From NCBI RefSeq assembly GCF_000383615.1, contig NZ_KB911598.1, positions 46,620 to 110,619 on the forward strand: a stretch of 64,000 bases of DNA, in the 5' to 3' direction. Below the pieces are notes generated by a model. That model searched no databases, had not been told where the DNA came from, and worked only from the letters and a program-made list of their open reading frames with translations. Position numbers and translations under genes: made by a program. The stretch is from Streptomyces canus 299MFChir4.1 (lineage in GTDB: Bacteria > Actinomycetota > Actinomycetes > Streptomycetales > Streptomycetaceae). Positions 60,318-64,000 of this stretch are shown here, piece by piece (the stretch's first letter is position 1; each line of letters opens with the position of its first letter).

Positions 60318-61258
60318 AGACGCTGACGACCCCCCGTCCGCCCACGGTCAGGGCCGTGCCCCCGGCGCGGCCCCGCCGCGGCCGCCGCCCCGCCCGTGCC
60401 ACCGCCGTCTGGATCCTCGTCGGCCCCTACGCCCTGTTCCTCGCGGTGTTCGGACTGGCACCCGCCGGATACGCCCTGTGGACCTCCTTCGTCCACGACG
60501 GCTCCTTCTCGGGCGCCCGCAACTGGACGGCCGTCCTCGACGACTACCGGCTCGGCGACGCGGCCACGCATGTGACGACGTATCTGCTGCTGTGGCTGCC
60601 GATCCTGCTGCTGACCGTCCTGTCGCTCGCCTTCACCCTGCACGCCCGCCCCGGCCGCACGAGCCGCGCCCTCCAGCTCGTCTACTACCTGCCCGGCGCG
60701 GTCACCGGTTCGGCCGCCGCCCTGCTGTGGCTGTTCATGATCAGCCCGGACAGCAGCCCTTTCTCACCTCTGCTCAAGCTGATGGACATCGAGAGCGCCA
60801 CGGACGCGCTGTCCGGGGGCAGCCTGATCGCCCTGCTGACCGTCATGGGTGTCGCGGTGCACGCGGGGGGCTGGATCGTCGTCCTGTACGGCGCACTCAA
60901 CGCCCTCCCCAAGGACGTACTGGAGGCCGCGCAGGTCGACGGCGCCTCGGCCTGGCGGACCATGTGGCACGTCAAGCTCCCGATGGTCCGCACGTACGTC
61001 GCCTTCGTGCTGATCTCCAGCTTCGCCTCCGGCAGCCAGGTCTTCGTCGAACCGACCGTGCTGACCACCGCTGCCCCCGGCCAGATCAGCCCGACCTGGT
61101 CCGTCAATCAGCTCGCCTACGTCTACGCCACCCAGGACGGCGACTTCGGCAAGGCCGCCGCGCTCTCGCTGGCCATGCTCGCGATCGGGCTGCTGGCCGC
61201 CTGGATCGTGATCACCCGCACCCGCATGTACGCAACGAACTCCACGGACTCCCGGTGA
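60314..61258 (+). CDS. Sugar ABC transporter permease (MalF-like)
   Basis: A 314-residue inner-membrane permease with six main helices after an Arg/Pro-rich N-terminus. The EAA loop that docks the ATPase reads EAAQVDGASAWRTMWHVKLP. ATG 60314 overlaps the binding-protein stop (ATGA). It pairs with the permease at 61277. No ATPase gene is in the window, so a shared ATPase such as MsiK, used by many streptomycete sugar importers, probably energises it. Confidence 0.92.
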   Translation: MKTLTTPRPPTVRAVPPARPRRGRRPARATAVWILVGPYALFLAVFGLAPAGYALWTSFVHDGSFSGARNWTAVLDDYRLGDAATHVTTYLLLWLPILLLTVLSLAFTLHARPGRTSRALQLVYYLPGAVTGSAAALLWLFMISPDSSPFSPLLKLMDIESATDALSGGSLIALLTVMGVAVHAGGWIVVLYGALNALPKDVLEAAQVDGASAWRTMWHVKLPMVRTYVAFVLISSFASGSQVFVEPTVLTTAAPGQISPTWSVNQLAYVYATQDGDFGKAAALSLAMLAIGLLAAWIVITRTRMYATNSTDSR

Positions 61259-61295
61259 GTGAGGCGATGACCGTTCATGAGTGAGGCGATGACCG
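61256..61295 (+). repeat. 22-bp-period duplication at the permease junction
   Basis: An 18-base unit (TGAGTGAGGCGATGACCG) occurs at 61256-61273 and 61278-61295. It duplicates the stop/start junction between the two permease genes. Confidence 0.8.
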
Positions 61296-62155
61296 CTGTG
61301 TCGCGCGGCGCCCGCGCCCTGTACCTGCTCGGCGCGGCCGTCTTCTTCGGACTGCCCCTGCTGTGGCTGCTGCTCGCTCCCACGCGCACGGCCGACGACC
61401 TGACCACCGGCTCGCCGCTCGACTTCGGCTCGCTGGGCCAGGTCGGCGAGGCCTGGTCGCACCTGACGTCGTACAACGACGGCGAGATCACCCTGTGGAT
61501 CGGCAACTCCGTCATCTACGCGGCGGCCAGCGTGGTCCTCGCCCTGCTGCTCTGTGTGCCCGCGGGCTATGTGCTCGCCAAACAGGAATTCGCAGGCCGC
61601 CGTGTGCTGCTCACCCTGTCGGTCGTGACGATGATCATGCCTCCGGCGGCGCTGGTCCTGCCGCTCTACCTGGAGATGTCGGCGCTCGGCCTCACCGGCA
61701 CGGTCTGGTCGGTGATCCTTCCGCTGTCCTTCTACCCTTTCGGCGTCTACCTCGCCTTCCTGCACTTCCAGGCGAACCTGCCCGACAGCCTGCTGGACGC
61801 CGCACGCGTGGACGGGGCGAGCGAGCTGCGCCTTTTCTGGTCGGTCGCGCTGCCCCTGGCCCGCCCGGTGATCGCCTTGATCGCCTTCTTCGGCTTCGTC
61901 CGCTGCTGGACCGACTTCTTCCTGCCCTTCGTGATGCTCTCCGACGACCGTACCTTCACCCTCCAACTCGGCCTGATGTCCCTGCTGCAGTCCACGGGCG
62001 CGGTCAACAACTCCAGCGGCTTCGCCGACCTCGACATCCACCAGCCGGAGGCGGCACTGGCCGGACTCGTGGCGTGCGCGCCGCTGCTGATCGGTTTCGT
62101 CCTCGCCCAGCGCTTCCTGCGGACCGGGCTGCTGGCCGGGGCGGAGAAAGGCTGA
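61277..62155 (+). CDS. Sugar ABC transporter permease (MalG-like)
   Basis: A 292-residue permease with six helices; the EAA loop reads DAARVDGASELRLFWSVALP. The start is ambiguous because of an 18-base duplication: ATG 61277 (MSEAMTAVSRG) has GAGGCG 10 bases upstream, and ATG 61289 (MTAVSRG) has it adjacent. Its TGA overlaps the next ATG by 1 base. It completes the membrane part of the importer. Confidence 0.92.
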   Translation: MSEAMTAVSRGARALYLLGAAVFFGLPLLWLLLAPTRTADDLTTGSPLDFGSLGQVGEAWSHLTSYNDGEITLWIGNSVIYAAASVVLALLLCVPAGYVLAKQEFAGRRVLLTLSVVTMIMPPAALVLPLYLEMSALGLTGTVWSVILPLSFYPFGVYLAFLHFQANLPDSLLDAARVDGASELRLFWSVALPLARPVIALIAFFGFVRCWTDFFLPFVMLSDDRTFTLQLGLMSLLQSTGAVNNSSGFADLDIHQPEAALAGLVACAPLLIGFVLAQRFLRTGLLAGAEKG

Positions 62156-64000
62156 TGGATCCCCTGATCGAAGGAGACGCGTACACGGAACTCGCCGCGC
62201 AGGTACGGGATTTGGTGCGACCTCTCGTCCCGCACTTCAGCGTCGGCCGCGCTCGCGTACGGCTCGGCGTGAACACCGCCATCCACGACGACACCGCGGC
62301 CGAACTGGAGGCGTTCGCCCGGCCGTTGTGGGGCCTGGGCCCGCTCGCGGCAGGCGGGAACGCCGTACCGGACGGGGAGCTGTGGCTCCGGGGACTCGCG
62401 CACGGCAGCGACCCCGCGCACCCCGAGTACTGGGGCGAGCCGGACGACCGCGACCAGCGCATCGTGGAGATGGCCGCGATCGGATTCGCGCTGGCGCTGG
62501 CACCCGAGCAATGGTGGGACCCGCTGAGCGGCCGCGAGCGCGACCGGCTCGCCCGATGGTTGTGCAGTGCGCTGCCCCGCGAGACCCCCGACAACAACTG
62601 GCACTTCTTCCCCGTGCTGATCGGCCTCGGTCTTGACCGGGTCCAAGCGCCCTACGACCACTCGCTGATCACCGCACGCCTCGAACGCCTGCACTCGTTC
62701 CGGCTCGGCGACGGCTGGTACGCCGACGGCCCCACCGAACGACGCGACTACTACGTGCCCTGGGCGATGCACTTCTACGGGCTGCTGTACGACACGCTCA
62801 CCGGCGGTGACCGCTTCAAGGAGCGGGCCGCACGCTTCGCAGGCGACTTCGTGCACTGGTTCGCGGACGACGGCGCCGCCGTCCCGTACGGGCGCAGCCT
62901 CACCTACCGCTGGGCCCAGGCCGCCTTCTGGGGCGCGCTGCCCTTCGCGGACGTCGACGTGCTGCCCTGGGGCGCCGTCAAGGGATATCTCCTGCGCCAT
63001 CTGCGCTGGTGGCGCGACCGGCCGGTGACCGGACCGGACGGGCTGCTGTCCATCGGCTACGGCTATCCGCAGCCCGCCCTCGCCGAGCAGTACAACGCGC
63101 CGGGTTCGCCGTACTGGTCACTGAAGGCGTTCCTGCCCCTCTCGCTGCCCAGGGACCACGCGTTCTGGACGGCGGCCGAGGAGCCCCCGCCCGCGTCGCG
63201 CGCCGTCAGCGCCCAGCCGCACGCCGGAGCGGTGCTGATGCGCGCATCCGGCGACGTCACCCTGCTCGCCGGCCGCCAGCACCATCCCTGGGTGCGGCAC
63301 GGGGCCGAGAAGTACGCCAAGTTCGCCTACTCGACCCGCTTCGGCTTCAGCCTCCCATGCGGCACGCTCGGCCTGGAACAGGGCGCCTATGACTCCATGC
63401 TGGCGCTGAGCGACGACGGGGGAGCCCACTACCGGGTGCGCGAGGAGCCCGCCGCCCCGCAGACCGCTGCCGACACGATCCGCAGCACCTGGCGACCCTG
63501 GCCCGACGTCGAGATCACCACCTGGCTTACGGCCGCCCCACCCTGGCACCTGCGCACCCACCGCATCCGCACCGGCCGTACGCTGCACACCGCCGAGGGC
63601 GCCTTCGCCGTCGACCGGGACGCCGGCACGCAACCCGAGACGGGGCCCGGCCACGCCAAGGTGTCGGCCCCGGCGGGACTCACCGGCCTACGAGACCTCG
63701 ACGGCCTGCGCAAGGGCGAGGTCGTCGACTGCCTGCCCGGCACGAACGTCCTGGCCCGGCGCACCGCACTGCCCATGCTGACCGGGCACCTCCCGCCGGG
63801 CGAGCACTGGTTGCGCTGCGCGGTGCTGGGCGCGCCCGCGGGACCCGAGGCCGAGACGGCCTGGCGGCAACCCCCGACAGCCCCGACGCTTCCGGCGCCC
63901 TCGGCGCCTGCGGTACCCGGGGCGCTTTCCGTTTCCGCTCCCTTGACGTCTGCGGGGTCCGGGTTGCTGTGCGCACGCCCGGTGGCGTTCTCGACGTCTG
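62155..64000 (+). CDS. DUF2264-domain protein (3' end outside window)
   Basis: At least 615 residues, coupled to the permease by a 1-base TGATG overlap and running off the window. DUF2264 features: DRDQRIVEMAAIGFALALAP, ETPDNNWHFFPVLIGLGL, GDGWYADGPTERRDYYVPWA, MHFYGLLYDTLTGG, and GAEKYAKFAYSTRFGFSLP in the second half. An alpha/alpha-barrel followed by a beta-sandwich is expected, as in heparinase- or unsaturated-glycuronidase-like proteins; enzymatic activity is inferred from the sugar importer context. No signal peptide, so it should act on imported oligosaccharides. Confidence 0.87.
   Translation, partial: MDPLIEGDAYTELAAQVRDLVRPLVPHFSVGRARVRLGVNTAIHDDTAAELEAFARPLWGLGPLAAGGNAVPDGELWLRGLAHGSDPAHPEYWGEPDDRDQRIVEMAAIGFALALAPEQWWDPLSGRERDRLARWLCSALPRETPDNNWHFFPVLIGLGLDRVQAPYDHSLITARLERLHSFRLGDGWYADGPTERRDYYVPWAMHFYGLLYDTLTGGDRFKERAARFAGDFVHWFADDGAAVPYGRSLTYRWAQAAFWGALPFADVDVLPWGAVKGYLLRHLRWWRDRPVTGPDGLLSIGYGYPQPALAEQYNAPGSPYWSLKAFLPLSLPRDHAFWTAAEEPPPASRAVSAQPHAGAVLMRASGDVTLLAGRQHHPWVRHGAEKYAKFAYSTRFGFSLPCGTLGLEQGAYDSMLALSDDGGAHYRVREEPAAPQTAADTIRSTWRPWPDVEITTWLTAAPPWHLRTHRIRTGRTLHTAEGAFAVDRDAGTQPETGPGHAKVSAPAGLTGLRDLDGLRKGEVVDCLPGTNVLARRTALPMLTGHLPPGEHWLRCAVLGAPAGPEAETAWRQPPTAPTLPAPSAPAVPGALSVSAPLTSAGSGLLCARPVAFSTS

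Noticed and set aside
1..64000. CRISPR arrays, rRNA operons, complete tRNAs, complete insertion sequences or phage structural genes
   Set aside because: No regular short repeats with spacers, no rRNA-like stretches, no complete cloverleaf, and no intact transposase or phage gene could be recognised.

Overview
The window is high-GC DNA with strongly GC-rich third codon positions, GTG and TTG starts, 4-base ATGA/GTGA gene overlaps, twin-arginine and long Ala-rich signal peptides, many secreted enzymes with ricin-type (CBM13) lectin tails, and rare TTA codons. Together these point to a Streptomyces-type actinomycete. The many decayed gene fragments between intact genes would fit a chromosome arm, but that placement is an inference.

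Region by region. 1-9215: five co-directional secreted carbohydrate-active enzymes, each ending in a CBM13 lectin (GH27 alpha-galactosidase, cut by the window edge; GH39-like clan GH-A enzyme; GH59 galactocerebrosidase-like enzyme; GH29 alpha-fucosidase; CE1-type esterase). 9224-10337: a hotdog thioesterase and TetR pair behind a 45-bp perfect palindrome. 10373-15892 (minus): GH36, GH43 and GH5-CBM_X2-CBM46 genes behind a promoter flanked by two GAAGCGCTTC sites. 16494-21659: isochorismatase-like hydrolase, M4 metalloprotease with a P domain, and CBM13-GH62 arabinofuranosidase. 22035-35476: small resistance- and stress-type genes, several next to clear operators of their own regulators (MarR/VOC, TetR/SRPBCC, HxlR, SRPBCC/F420-type oxidoreductase, ArsR/SRPBCC), then an MFS exporter. 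36769-39226: GH12-CBM2 cellulase and a CebR-like LacI repressor, with a CebR-type box before each. 39391-47601: small secreted protein, ACT protein, flavodoxin-like protein, GT87 mannosyltransferase, methyltransferase and small membrane proteins. 47598-51737: molybdopterin oxidoreductase, beta-propeller protein and S1 protease. 53154-56939: GH16-like protein and GH10-CBM13 xylanase. 57349-64000: small membrane protein, then a LacI repressor divergent from a sugar ABC importer (binding protein and two permeases, no ATPase) and a DUF2264 protein running off the window.

How it fits together. Most of the window concerns extracellular breakdown of plant polysaccharides (xyloglucan or beta-glucan, arabinoxylan, galactosylated and fucosylated glycans) and uptake of the products. 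Control sites can be read directly: GGGAGCGCTCCC boxes for the cellulase and its repressor, CGAA-N3-TTCG boxes before both the GH62 and GH10 genes, a GAAGCGCTTC pair for the GH36/GH43 genes, and an ATTGCGA-N6-TCGCAAT site for the ABC importer. TTA codons in three of these genes suggest developmental (bldA) gating. About ten gene remnants (acyl-CoA dehydrogenase-like, Fe-S oxidoreductase/TPP-enzyme chimera, quinone oxidoreductases, E2 acyltransferase, GT2-DUF2064, response regulator, IS110-like) lie between the working genes.
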